A stretch of 64,000 bases of DNA from Actinoplanes sp. L3-i22 (GTDB lineage Bacteria > Actinomycetota > Actinomycetes > Mycobacteriales > Micromonosporaceae), in the NCBI RefSeq assembly GCF_019704555.1, contig NZ_AP024745.1:8998501-9062500 (forward strand), in the 5' to 3' direction. The position numbers and the translations under genes were made by a program. How positions within the stretch are numbered: the stretch's first letter is position 1; each line of letters starts with the position of its first letter. The notes below the pieces were generated by a model. It was not told where the DNA came from and did no database searches. It worked only from the letters and a program-made list of their open reading frames with translations. Positions 51,414 through 59,679 of the stretch are shown one piece after another.

Positions 51414-51862
51414 GCTGGGAGCGTACCTGGCGCCCGTTCGGTGACCTCCTGCAGCAGATAGCCGTTGCCGTCCGGATCGGTGAACGAGGCGAACGACCCG
51501 TAGGACAAACGCCCTGGATACAGGCCCGGTACCCGCTTCTCGGTGCCCGCATGGTGGAACACGCCGTCCGCGTCGTGGAAGATCTCACTGACCCGCACGC
51601 CCCGGCCGGTCAGCTCGGCGCGGGCCTCCTCGATGTCGCGGACGATCAGGTGCACGTTCTCCATCGAGCCGGGCGCGGCGGTGCCGATCCCGGTCCCGAA
51701 CGCGATCGAGCAGGGCGAGCCGGGCGGGGTGAACTGCACCACCCGGTAGTCCGGGCCGCACACGTAGTCGAGGTCCTCGCGCCAGCCGAGCTGGTTGTAG
51801 AACCGCTTGGCCCGATCGATATCGGTCACCGGCACCGCGATCAGCTCCAGCCGATAGTGCAT
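51407..51862 (-). CDS. VOC-family (glyoxalase-like) protein
   Basis: A 151-residue protein with the beta-alpha-beta-beta-beta repeats of the vicinal-oxygen-chelate fold. The opening is VPVTDIDRAKRFYNQLGW, the middle VHLIVRDIEEARAEL and the end SFTDPDGNGYLLQE. His and Glu at the usual metal positions are visible (H72-like in ENVHLIV, E in LLQEV). Family members include glyoxalases, dioxygenases and resistance proteins; the substrate is unknown. Its 3' end overlaps the LAL gene start, so it may report or modulate the regulator's signal. Confidence 0.85.
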   Translation of the reverse strand: MHYRLELIAVPVTDIDRAKRFYNQLGWREDLDYVCGPDYRVVQFTPPGSPCSIAFGTGIGTAAPGSMENVHLIVRDIEEARAELTGRGVRVSEIFHDADGVFHHAGTEKRVPGLYPGRLSYGSFASFTDPDGNGYLLQEVTERAPGTLPAC

Positions 51863-52219
51863 GGCTCAGATCCCGCGGAAACGGGCGGTGCCGCGCGGAA
51901 CGCCGGGGGCGATCACCACCACATCGAAGGTTCGCATGGCGCAAATACTGGCCCGCCGGTCCGACTGATCGAGCCCGGGACTTGCCCTGGCCTTCGGTGC
52001 CCGGGTACCCGGGCGATCACGGCGGGTATGCGGCTGACTCGGGCGCGCTTGTCGTCGTACCCAAGCAAATGCCGTTGTTTTTTGGGTTTTATCCGGCACG
52101 AACAAGATCAAATCGGTCGAATAGCGTGAAGAGCGTCACTATCCGGGGCGAAAAACTTGGTCGATGGGCCGCCGGTGTGGTTACCGTCGGTCGTCCCGCG
52201 ATGGCGGGCACTGTGGACG
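51863..52219. other. Spacer and start of the rpf leader
   Basis: A spacer between the divergent VOC and rpf genes. No credible gene was found. The stretch around 52070-52150 is AT-rich and probably holds the promoter of the rpf message. Confidence 0.6.
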
Positions 52220-52377
52220 GTCCGCCGAATCCTGCCGCCGATCCACGGACACGAATCGAAAGGCAGGAGCGGGGGACCCACTTCCGGCGCGATGTTGGAG
52301 CTCGCGCCTCGGGGTGAAGCCGCGTGTGACGCGGCCGGGCCACTCTGCCCGAACCCGACAGCTCACCTCGCAGGCGT
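52220..52377 (+). ncRNA. c-di-AMP (ydaO-type) riboswitch
   Basis: The leader of the rpf gene matches the ydaO/yuaA consensus: CCGCCGAATCCTGCCG near 52221-52236, GGGGGACCCAC at about 52271, GGGGTGAAGCC near 52310, the GCCACTCTGCCCGAACCCGA element at about 52339-52358, and the closing CAGCTCACCTCGCAGGCG to 52377. This class binds c-di-AMP and turns expression off. In actinomycetes it is known upstream of rpf genes, linking cell-wall lysis at germination to c-di-AMP level. The start codon follows 15 bp later. Confidence 0.9.
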
Positions 52378-52391
52378 CGAGGAGAAAACCC

Positions 52392-52934
52392 ATGTCTCGG
52401 ATCGGTAGACGAACGCGCCTTGCTGCCCTCGGCCTGATTCTCGCGGGCGGAGTCATCCTCGCCCCGGCGGCCCCGGCCAGCGCCGCAAGTGTCAATTGGG
52501 ACAAGCTCGCGCAGTGCGAGTCCGGCGGCAGGTGGCACATCAACACCGGTAACGGGTATTACGGCGGCCTGCAGTTCAGCCGCAGCACGTGGACGGCGAA
52601 CGGCGGCGGGAAGTACGCGAAGACCGCGGACAAGGCCACCAAGGCCGAGCAGATCGCGATCGCGAAGAAGTTGTACGCCAAGCGGGGCCTGAGCCCGTGG
52701 CCGGTGTGCGGCAAGAAGGCCGGCGTGAAGATCTCCTCGCCGGCGAAGAAGAAGACCACCAAGAAGTCCACGAAGTCGAACGGGAAGACCTACGTCGTCA
52801 AGTCCGGCGACACGCTCGCCAAGATCGCCGCGCGCTACCACGTCAAGGGCGGCTGGCGCACGCTCTACAAGGTCAACAAGAAGGTGCTGAGCTCGCCGAA
52901 CCGGATCTATCCCGGTCAGCGGATCAAGCTCTGA
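52392..52934 (+). CDS. rpf: Resuscitation-promoting factor (Rpf) with LysM
   Basis: A 180-residue secreted muralytic enzyme. After the signal peptide (LAALGLILAGGVILAPAAPAS), residues 33-100 are the transglycosylase-like Rpf domain (VNWDKLAQCESGGRWHINTG) with catalytic E43 and the Cys pair C42/C92. A Lys/Thr-rich linker and a LysM domain (YVVKSGDTLAKIAARYHV) follow, for binding peptidoglycan. It should loosen the wall during spore germination or growth. ATG 52392 follows GAGGAGAAA. Control by the c-di-AMP riboswitch just upstream is well supported. Confidence 0.95.
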   Translation: MSRIGRRTRLAALGLILAGGVILAPAAPASAASVNWDKLAQCESGGRWHINTGNGYYGGLQFSRSTWTANGGGKYAKTADKATKAEQIAIAKKLYAKRGLSPWPVCGKKAGVKISSPAKKKTTKKSTKSNGKTYVVKSGDTLAKIAARYHVKGGWRTLYKVNKKVLSSPNRIYPGQRIKL

Positions 52935-52949
52935 TCCGGCGCGGCCGGG

Positions 52950-54014
52950 TCATCCGAGGTACCGGCTGATCCCCGGATCCAGCTGAACGGTGACCCGGCC
53001 GTTGCGGTCCCAGCGCTCCAGCGTCCACCAGTTGCCCTGCCGGCGGACCGTGACCTGAACGTTCGCGGACTCGCCGTGCCAGGCCTTGCCGCCCGCAGAG
53101 ACGCCGTACTTCGCGCGGGCGAACATGCCGACCTTGGTCAGGGCAGCGCACGCGCGGCAGCGGCCGTCCTCGGTGACGACGCAGTCGCCGCAGGCCGCGC
53201 CCTGGCACAGCCGGCACGGGCGGACCGCCTCCGGGCAGGCCGGGCAGGTCGAGCGCAGGCAGTGCGTGCACCAGTCCAGCCGGCCGGCCAGGTGGTGGTT
53301 GCGGCAGGCCTGCAGGGTGCTGTGCGCGACGCCGGTGACGTCGTCGACGACGTACCCCTGCCGGATTCCCGGCGCCACGTCGTAGAGGATCGGCACCTGG
53401 AAGCCGTCGGCGAGCTCCCAGGTCTCGGCGACCCGCAGCCCGACCGCGATCCGGACCACCTCGGCGGGCCGGCGGCGCAACCGCCGCAGCAGCTCGGCGG
53501 TCAGCTCCTCGGGCAGGTCGAGCGGCGCGGCCGGGGCCTGCGCGGCCGGGGCGCCGACCGCCTGCCGGGCCTCGGCGGGCTCCATCTCCTCCCCCGGCGG
53601 ATGCTCGACGATCCGCGGGACGACCAGCTGCTGCACCCGGCGGGCGCCCTGGACCTGCACGCCGGTGAACTCCTCGCCCCGGGTCACCGCGGTGACGTCG
53701 GCGAGCCGGTGCGGCGCGAGCAGGGTGGCGCCGACCATGCCGCGGTTCATGTCGCCGGGGGACTTGCTCAGGCCGTGCCAGGCCGGCCGGGCGCCGTCGC
53801 GCCGGACGCCGAGCTGCGCGTGGCGGCCGACCCGGGCGAGCACGGCCTCCCACGGGCCGAGCGCGGCGTGGGCGACGACCTCCGGCTCGGGCTGCCAGTC
53901 CTCGGCGGCCCAGCCGGCCCGATCGCCGGGCTCCTGCCACTCGGCGACCGTCTCCGAGCTGTGGATTCCGCGCCCATCGATGCCGGTGTTCTCATCGAGG
54001 ATCAGGCGGCTCAC
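52950..54014 (-). CDS. Cysteine-cluster protein, unknown
   Basis: A 354-residue protein with no recognised family. Its middle (about 255-310) holds a dense run of Cys pairs (DWCTHCLRSTCPACPEAVR, PCRLCQGAACGDC, GRCRACAAL), like double zinc-ribbon or treble-clef modules. A Trp-rich C-terminus (GNWWTLERWDRNGR) follows. The N-terminal half is Pro/Glu-rich with no signal peptide. GTG 54014 gives a start just before the conserved-looking stretch LILDENTGIDGRG; the larger upstream frame overlaps the divergent GH92 gene and is not credible. It is convergent with rpf. Confidence 0.55.
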   Translation of the reverse strand: MSRLILDENTGIDGRGIHSSETVAEWQEPGDRAGWAAEDWQPEPEVVAHAALGPWEAVLARVGRHAQLGVRRDGARPAWHGLSKSPGDMNRGMVGATLLAPHRLADVTAVTRGEEFTGVQVQGARRVQQLVVPRIVEHPPGEEMEPAEARQAVGAPAAQAPAAPLDLPEELTAELLRRLRRRPAEVVRIAVGLRVAETWELADGFQVPILYDVAPGIRQGYVVDDVTGVAHSTLQACRNHHLAGRLDWCTHCLRSTCPACPEAVRPCRLCQGAACGDCVVTEDGRCRACAALTKVGMFARAKYGVSAGGKAWHGESANVQVTVRRQGNWWTLERWDRNGRVTVQLDPGISRYLG

Positions 54015-54096
54015 GCTATGCGATCTTACTCGGGCGACGCTTGCGCGATGACTTATCGACATGCGCCGGTCCTTTCCGGACAGCAGGATCATCGAA

Positions 54097-56967
54097 ATGA
54101 TTAGCTTTCCGTCCAGAAGGGCGCTGCTGGCCGCGACGCTCGGGCCGGTGCTGTCCCTGACAGCGCTGGCCGTGCCCGCCTCCGCCGCGGAGCTGTCCGC
54201 CTTCGACGCGGTGAACCAGTTCATCGGCACCGAGTTGGACACCACGCAGAACAAGAGCAACGACGCGTACGGCAACACGTTCCCCGGCGCGGCGGTGCCG
54301 TTCGGCATGGTGCAGCCGAGCCCGACCACGTACAAGGCGGGCAACGCGCAGGTCGGCGAGAAGGGCGGATACGAATACACCGCGAGCCTGATCCGCGGAT
54401 TCGGGATGACCCGCTACTCCGGCACCGGGTGCACCGGGCGGTTCGGCGGCTACGAGTTCCCCACCATCCCGTACGCCGGGGATGTCCTGCCGGTCAATCC
54501 GTCGGCCGACGTCAAGGGCTACTACCTGGGCTTCGACCACGCCAACGAGGTGTCGCAGCCGGGCTACTACAAGGTCGGGCTGGACAACGGGGTGACCGCG
54601 GAGCTGACCGCCACCGCGCGGACCTCGGTGAGCCGATTCGCCTTCACCGACAAGGCGACGCTCATCCTGGACGTCTCGGGGCAGAACAACCGGTCGTTCG
54701 GCAGCGAGATCACCATCGACCCGGCGACCCGGACGGTCTCCGGCTGGATGTTCGGCGCCGACGTGTGCGACGTGGGCAACACCTACAAGGCGTACTTCTC
54801 GACGACCTACGACAAGCCGTTCGCCTCGTTCGGGACGTGGAACGACGCCGATCTGGCCGCGGGCAGCACGCACGCGATCAAGGCCGGGACCGACACGAGC
54901 GTCGACTACCGGCACGACACCGGCGGCTGGGTGACGTTCCGGCCCGGCACGAAGGTGACCGCGAAGACCGGTTTCAGCTACGTCAGCGTCGAGAACGCGG
55001 CCCTCAATCGCGACAAGGAAACATCAAAGGACAATTTCGACGACGTACGTCGTGAAGCTCGAAAATCGTGGAAGGAAGCGCTCGGCACGATCGACGCGCA
55101 CGGTGGCGACACCGCCCAGCGAACGTCTTTCTACACCGCGCTCTACCACGCGTACCTGCAGCCCAACGTCCGTGAGGACGTGAACGGGCAGTACGTCGGC
55201 TTCGACGGGCTGGCGCACCAGGTCGACCGCGGGCACCACTTCTACCGCAACATCAACTTCGCCGGCTCCGGCTGGGACATGTACCGCAGCCAGGCCCAAC
55301 TGCTCGCGCTGACGTTCCCGAAGGTGGCGAACGACATCCAGCGCTCGATCGTCGCGATGGTCCAGCAGACCGGCCGGTGGGCGCCCGGCGCGGCCCGCAT
55401 GCAGGGCGACAACTACCAGGTCATCCTGGCGACCCTGGACGACATGGGGGCCACCGACTACGACCGCAAGGCCGCGCTGGCGTCGATGATCGCGACCCAG
55501 AAGCTGCCCGCGACCTCGACCACCCGCAGCGACGCCTACCAGTACTTCTCGACCGGGCTGATCGAGAACCGCAAGGGCGACTTCGCGACCTCCCGGGTCC
55601 TGGAGTACTCGGTCGACGACTTCGCGATCGCGCAGCTGGCGTCCCGGCTCGGGGACTCGGCGAACGCGGACTTCTTCCAGGCTCGCGCGCAGAACTGGAT
55701 GAACGTCTTCGACCCGGTCACCCAGCACATCCGCCCGCGCGAGCGGACCGGCTTCGACCGCTCGTTCGACCTGCGGGTCCGCGAGGACGGCGCCGGGCGC
55801 GGCCAGTTCAACCAGTCCACCGGCTACCAGTACGGCTGGATGGTCCCGCAGAACCTGTCGACGCTGATCGGCAAGCGCGGCGGCGTGGCGGCGGCGAAGA
55901 CCCAGCTGGACACGCTGATGGCGCAGCTGGACGCCGGGGCGTACACGCAGACCGGCAACTACCTGTCGAACCAGGCCGCGTTCAACACCCCGTGGGTCTA
56001 CAACTGGCTGCGGTCGCCAGCGTCGACCGCCGACGTGCTCCGGCGCGCCGTGTCGGAAATGTACGACACCACCCCGTCCGGCCTGCCGGGCAACGACGAC
56101 CAGGGATCGCTGAGCTCCTGGTACGTGTTCGCGCAGCTGGGCTTCTACCCGGCGATCTACGGCACCGGCGACCTGGTGATCAGCGGGCCGATGTTCGCCA
56201 GCGTCAAGATCGACCCGATCGGCGGCGGAAACCGCATCAAGATCAAAACCAAGGGCATCGGACGGTACGTCGGTGGATTGCGCGTGAACGGTGTTTCCCA
56301 CTCGGCGAACTGGGTCGACGCGTCGTTCGCCCGGCACGGCGGGACACTCGCCTTCACCATGTCGGAGACGCCCGGCACCTGGGGCACCGGCGACGCCGAC
56401 GTCCCGCCGTCCTACACCGCCGGCGCGGACGCCCGCAACAACGCCGGCACCACGCCGGACGGGCAGGGCAACCTGGGCTCGATGGACCTCAGTGACTGGT
56501 CGCTGTCGCGCACCGCGCTCGCCGCCGCCGGCGCCACCCCGGGCGCGGCGCTCCCCGTCGCCGGCGTCACCTTCACCTGGCCGTCGGCCCCGGCCGGCAC
56601 CCCGGACAACTGGATCCCGCACGGCCAGCGGATCGCCGTCGGCAAGGCCGGGACCAGCGTGTCCTTCCTCGGCCTGGCCACCAACGGCCCGGCCACCGGC
56701 ACCGCGACCGTCCAGTACACGGACGGGACGTCCCAGCCGGTGACGGTGACCTTCGGCGACTGGGCGGGTGCCGTCCCGGCCGGCAACGTCGAGGCCATCG
56801 CGCTGCAGGGCCGTAACAACGTCAACGGCACGGCCGGCACGGGCACGTTCCGCGTCCTCGCCACCACGCCGGTCGCCCTGGACCCGGCGAAGACCGTCGC
56901 CGCGGTCGTCCTGCCCGAGTCCACCAACCAGGGCATCATGCACGTCTTCGACGTCGCGGTGTCCTGA
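54097..56967 (+). CDS. Secreted GH92 alpha-mannosidase
   Basis: A 956-residue glycoside hydrolase family 92 exo-alpha-mannosidase. A signal peptide (ALLAATLGPVLSLTALAVPAS) is followed by the N-terminal beta-sandwich domain (GNTFPGAAVPFGMVQPSP, GFGMTRYSGTGC) and the (alpha/alpha)6 barrel with the strongly conserved GNDDQGSLSSWYVF. Family members are calcium-dependent and trim alpha-1,2/1,3/1,6-mannose from glycans. A C-terminal beta-sandwich of about 180 residues (AAAGATPGAALPVAG onward) may bind carbohydrate. ATG 54097 follows AGGATCATCGAA; the ATG at 54061 has no ribosome-binding site. A stem-loop follows the gene. Confidence 0.93.
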   Translation: MISFPSRRALLAATLGPVLSLTALAVPASAAELSAFDAVNQFIGTELDTTQNKSNDAYGNTFPGAAVPFGMVQPSPTTYKAGNAQVGEKGGYEYTASLIRGFGMTRYSGTGCTGRFGGYEFPTIPYAGDVLPVNPSADVKGYYLGFDHANEVSQPGYYKVGLDNGVTAELTATARTSVSRFAFTDKATLILDVSGQNNRSFGSEITIDPATRTVSGWMFGADVCDVGNTYKAYFSTTYDKPFASFGTWNDADLAAGSTHAIKAGTDTSVDYRHDTGGWVTFRPGTKVTAKTGFSYVSVENAALNRDKETSKDNFDDVRREARKSWKEALGTIDAHGGDTAQRTSFYTALYHAYLQPNVREDVNGQYVGFDGLAHQVDRGHHFYRNINFAGSGWDMYRSQAQLLALTFPKVANDIQRSIVAMVQQTGRWAPGAARMQGDNYQVILATLDDMGATDYDRKAALASMIATQKLPATSTTRSDAYQYFSTGLIENRKGDFATSRVLEYSVDDFAIAQLASRLGDSANADFFQARAQNWMNVFDPVTQHIRPRERTGFDRSFDLRVREDGAGRGQFNQSTGYQYGWMVPQNLSTLIGKRGGVAAAKTQLDTLMAQLDAGAYTQTGNYLSNQAAFNTPWVYNWLRSPASTADVLRRAVSEMYDTTPSGLPGNDDQGSLSSWYVFAQLGFYPAIYGTGDLVISGPMFASVKIDPIGGGNRIKIKTKGIGRYVGGLRVNGVSHSANWVDASFARHGGTLAFTMSETPGTWGTGDADVPPSYTAGADARNNAGTTPDGQGNLGSMDLSDWSLSRTALAAAGATPGAALPVAGVTFTWPSAPAGTPDNWIPHGQRIAVGKAGTSVSFLGLATNGPATGTATVQYTDGTSQPVTVTFGDWAGAVPAGNVEAIALQGRNNVNGTAGTGTFRVLATTPVALDPAKTVAAVVLPESTNQGIMHVFDVAVS

Positions 56968-56978
56968 CCGAGCGGTCC

Positions 56979-57007
56979 CCCTCCGGCAGGCACGCCCTGC
57001 CGGAGGG
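56979..57007 (+). terminator. Stem-loop after GH92
   Basis: A perfect 12-bp stem (56979-56990 CCCTCCGGCAGG with 56996-57007) with a 5-nt loop. No T-tract follows, so it may pause or protect the transcript rather than terminate it alone. Confidence 0.55.
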
Positions 57008-57027
57008 CCCCACCCCGCATAGGTCGG

Positions 57028-57056
57028 TTGACGATATATATCGGCGGATGTAGCGT
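57028..57056 (+). promoter_or_regulatory. PadR promoter with ATATAT palindrome
   Basis: TTGACG (57028-57033), a 17-bp spacer and TAGCGT (57051-57056) precede the PadR ATG at 57065. The perfect palindrome CGATATATATCG (57032-57043) lies in the spacer. Such AT-rich palindromes are typical PadR autoregulatory sites. Confidence 0.65.
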
Positions 57057-57064
57057 TCCGGGCC

Positions 57065-57460
57065 ATGCAGGAACCGACGTTTCTCATCCTCGCCGCGCTG
57101 GCGGCCCAGCCGAGGCACGGCTACGGCATCGTCCAGGCGGTCGCCGTCCTCTCCGCGGACGAGGTGAAGCTGAAGCCGGGCACCCTCTACGGCGCCCTCG
57201 ACCGGCTCGCCGAGCAGGGTCTGATCGAGGTCGATCACGAGGAGGCGGTGGAGGGGCGCCTGCGCCGCTACTACCGGCTCACCGCCGACGGCGCCGTCGC
57301 GCTCGCCGCGGAGATCGCCCGGCTGGACCGGCGGGCCTCGGCCGCCCGCGAAGAGCTGCGGCATCGGCCCGCCTTCGGCCGCAGCATCCTGGGCGGCGTC
57401 GCAGGCCGCACCATCCTGGGCGGCGTCGCAGGCCGCACCATCCTGGGCGGCGTCGCATGA
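57065..57460 (+). CDS. PadR-like regulator with repeated tail
   Basis: A 131-residue PadR-type winged-helix protein. The helix-turn-helix core is HGYGIVQAV, followed by LKPGTLYGALDRLAEQGLIEVD and a wing ending in YYRLTADGAVALAAE. The last 27 residues are three copies of the nonapeptide GR(S/T)ILGGVA, a tail without a family counterpart. The stop overlaps the next gene's ATG (ATGA). The 12-bp palindrome in its promoter suggests autoregulation, and the coupled gene encodes a membrane protein, as is common for PadR pairs. Confidence 0.9.
   Translation: MQEPTFLILAALAAQPRHGYGIVQAVAVLSADEVKLKPGTLYGALDRLAEQGLIEVDHEEAVEGRLRRYYRLTADGAVALAAEIARLDRRASAAREELRHRPAFGRSILGGVAGRTILGGVAGRTILGGVA
57377..57457 (+). 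repeat. 27-nt coding repeat at the PadR gene end
   Basis: Three units of 27 bp begin at 57377, 57404 and 57431, each encoding GR(S/T)ILGGVA, and end directly before the stop codon. The units differ by two bases, so the duplication is recent. Confidence 0.95.
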
Positions 57461-58656
57461 CCGGCGAGACGTGGCCGGCCGGGGACGCCCGGCTGGAGCG
57501 GCGCTATCGGCTGCTGCTGCGGGCGTACTCCGGGTGGTACCGCCGCCGGCACGGCACCGAGCTGATCACCACGCTGCTGGAGATGGCCGAGCCGGGCCGC
57601 TCGCGGCCGTCCCGCGCGGACGCCTGGCACCTGATCACCAGCGGTCTCCGGCAGCGCTTCCGGCTCCCGTCCGGTCGGCCGTTCGCGCTGGTCGCCGCAG
57701 TACTGGTGACGGCGGCGCTGGGCGTCGCCGGCGCGGCCGCCGGCAGCTGGCTCGGCGCGCGGACGTTCGCGGACCTGCCCACCCCGGCGGCCGCGCAGGA
57801 CATTCTGGACACCGCGGTCACCGACCCGGCCGACCTCCACGAGGCTCCGCGGTCCTGGAGCCAGCCGGGCAGCGCCGACTTCGTCCAGTTCATGGCGTTC
57901 CCGCGGGCCCAGGACCCGGGGCCGGTGCCGACCTGGACCGTCGAGCAGGCCCGCGACGGCCTGGTCGCCGCCGGATGGAAGATCAAAGAATTTACGGTAC
58001 GACCGATCCCCGTCCTGGACGGCACCAACCGCATCGCGCCGAACGCCGACCTGGTCACGAGCACGACCGTGTACGCCGACCCGGCCGCTCCGCCGATCGC
58101 GACGTTCGCGAACCCGCACCGCTATGCGGTCCTGACCGCCGAGCGCGACGGCCTGATCCTGCACGCGACGGCGACCGACGCGGTGGGCGGCAACACCGCC
58201 GACCCGGCCGCACAGGTCTACCGGGGCGGCGTCAACGGCAAGATCTTCGCCGCGCGTACCGTCGCCTACCTGCCGTTGACCGTCGCCGGGGCGCTGCTCG
58301 GGGCGCTCGCCGGCTGGTTGCTGTCCGCCGCCTGCGCCTACCGGGTGCGGCCGATGAGCCAGGTTCGCCGCCGGACGACGGCCGAGCTCACCGCCATCGC
58401 CCTCGCCGCGTGGGTGCTGCCGGCCTTCGCCATCGTTCGGGAGGGTGCCCTGCTCGCCGCGAATCTCGGCGTCGACCAGCCGGTCCACACGCTGCACTCG
58501 GTCCTGCGGCCGGGCTGGTGGTATCTGGACAGCCTGCCCGCCTGGCTGACCCCGATCTGCGCGATCACCGCCGTGGTGGTGGGCCTGCTGGGCCTGATCA
58601 GCACCGGAGGTCGCTCACCCAGCCGTCCTGATCGAGCACTCACCCAGCCGTCCTGA
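57457..58656 (+). CDS. PadR-coupled membrane protein
   Basis: A 399-residue protein. A soluble N-terminus (about 1-65; RYRLLLRAYSGWYRRRHG) resembles the opening of actinobacterial proteins paired with PadR regulators. Membrane helices follow at about 73-97, 265-290, 305-330 and 355-385, and a 160-residue outward domain lies between the first two. Function unknown. Its ATG overlaps the PadR stop (ATGA). The final codons fall in a 25-nt duplication with the two copies in different frames, so the present C-terminus (PSRPDRALTQPS) is probably secondary. Confidence 0.7.
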   Translation: MTGETWPAGDARLERRYRLLLRAYSGWYRRRHGTELITTLLEMAEPGRSRPSRADAWHLITSGLRQRFRLPSGRPFALVAAVLVTAALGVAGAAAGSWLGARTFADLPTPAAAQDILDTAVTDPADLHEAPRSWSQPGSADFVQFMAFPRAQDPGPVPTWTVEQARDGLVAAGWKIKEFTVRPIPVLDGTNRIAPNADLVTSTTVYADPAAPPIATFANPHRYAVLTAERDGLILHATATDAVGGNTADPAAQVYRGGVNGKIFAARTVAYLPLTVAGALLGALAGWLLSAACAYRVRPMSQVRRRTTAELTAIALAAWVLPAFAIVREGALLAANLGVDQPVHTLHSVLRPGWWYLDSLPAWLTPICAITAVVVGLLGLISTGGRSPSRPDRALTQPS

Positions 58657-58661
58657 TCGGG
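58612..58661. repeat. 25-nt duplication at the membrane-protein gene end
   Basis: Two near-exact units of 25 bp (58612 and 58637) share CTCACCCAGCCGTCCTGATCG. The second contains the gene's TGA. The first holds the same TGA out of frame, so the duplication shifted the reading frame and lengthened the protein by a few residues. Confidence 0.85.
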
Positions 58662-58723
58662 CGATCGTCCAGCCATCCGGCTCCGGGCGCTCTCCCAGCC
58701 GGGCTGACTCGGGGGTGCTGACG

Positions 58724-58777
58724 ACTCCGGCGATCGCCCCACCCTGGCGACAAGGGTGTGTGGACGATCGCCGGAGT
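58724..58777. terminator. Long inverted repeat after the PadR operon
   Basis: The arms ACTCCGGCGATCG (58724-58736) and CGATCGCCGGAGT (58765-58777) pair perfectly. An inner ACCCT/AGGGT pair can form a second stem inside. No T-tract follows, so it may act as a bidirectional block or a structured leader element. The remaining spacer to 59043 shows no gene. Confidence 0.5.
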
Positions 58778-59043
58778 TGTCGACCTCGACCGGTCCCGCG
58801 CGGGTGCCGTGGGGCGCCCGCGGCGGGGCCGGGAAGTGCGACGCTGAACCAAGATTGAGATGCGGGAATGCGCTTTCCCCGACAAGGTACGTCAACAATT
58901 TGGAAACGTCAATCGACGACTTCTTGCCCGGCGAAGGCACACTCGTCAATGGATTCGCGGCTCGCCGCGCCCGGGCGGTGAACCGGGGCCGCGACCCGGC
59001 GGTACTCCTGTGTGACCAGTCGGACCAGTTGAAGAGGTGCCCT

Positions 59044-59679
59044 ATGACGTACCCCGACCCGACCGCCGGGCCCAGCTACTCCCCGCCGGCCTACGAGCCG
59101 CCCACATACCAGCCCCCGGCCTACGAGCCGCCCACGTATCCGGCCCCGCCCGCCCCGCGCCAGCCGACGCCGCCGCAGACCGCCGCCCCGCAGCCGTCCG
59201 CGCCGCCGAACTACGGCCAGCCCCCGACCGCCCCGCCGAACTACGGCCCGCCGCCGACCACTCCGCCGAGCTACGGCCCGCCCTCGAGCTACGGCCAGCC
59301 GCCGACCGCCCCGCCGAACTATGGCCCGCAGTCGACCGCGCCCGGTCAGTACGGTCCGCCCGGTCAGTACAGCTCGCCCGGTCAGTTCGGTCCGCCGCAG
59401 GGCGCCGGGCCGCTGGGCGCTCCCCCGGCGATGCCCTACCAGCGTTGGTCCGGCGACGCCCCGCACGACTCGGCCCAGCACCAGATCAACCTCGCCGAAG
59501 CCGCCTCCCGCGGCAAGCGCGACATCACCGTCGGCGCGATCTGGTTCGCGGTCGGCGGCCTCATCACGCTCGCCACGATGGCCTCGGACGCCACGGTCTA
59601 CGTCGTCGCGTGGGGCCCGATGGCCTACGGCGTCTTCCGCATCATCAAGGGCGTCCTCGCCGTCCGCCGCGCCGGCTGA
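59044..59679 (+). CDS. Pro/Tyr-rich membrane protein
   Basis: A 211-residue protein. The first 130 residues are repeats of Pro-rich units (PPAYEPPTYQ, PPNYGQPPTA, GQYGPPGQYS). The C-terminal 70 residues hold two membrane helices (AIWFAVGGLITLATMASDA and VVAWGPMAYGVFRIIKGVLA). Such Pro/Tyr/Gly-rich leaders on small membrane proteins are common in actinomycetes and are thought to interact with other proteins at the envelope. ATG 59044 follows GAAGAGGTG. It is the last gene of the ordinary region before the conflict-type genes. Confidence 0.75.
   Translation: MTYPDPTAGPSYSPPAYEPPTYQPPAYEPPTYPAPPAPRQPTPPQTAAPQPSAPPNYGQPPTAPPNYGPPPTTPPSYGPPSSYGQPPTAPPNYGPQSTAPGQYGPPGQYSSPGQFGPPQGAGPLGAPPAMPYQRWSGDAPHDSAQHQINLAEAASRGKRDITVGAIWFAVGGLITLATMASDATVYVVAWGPMAYGVFRIIKGVLAVRRAG

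Noticed and set aside
54061..54096. Earlier ATG (54061) as start of the GH92 gene
   Set aside because: There is no ribosome-binding site, and the extra residues precede a good signal peptide. ATG 54097 has AGGA at the right distance.
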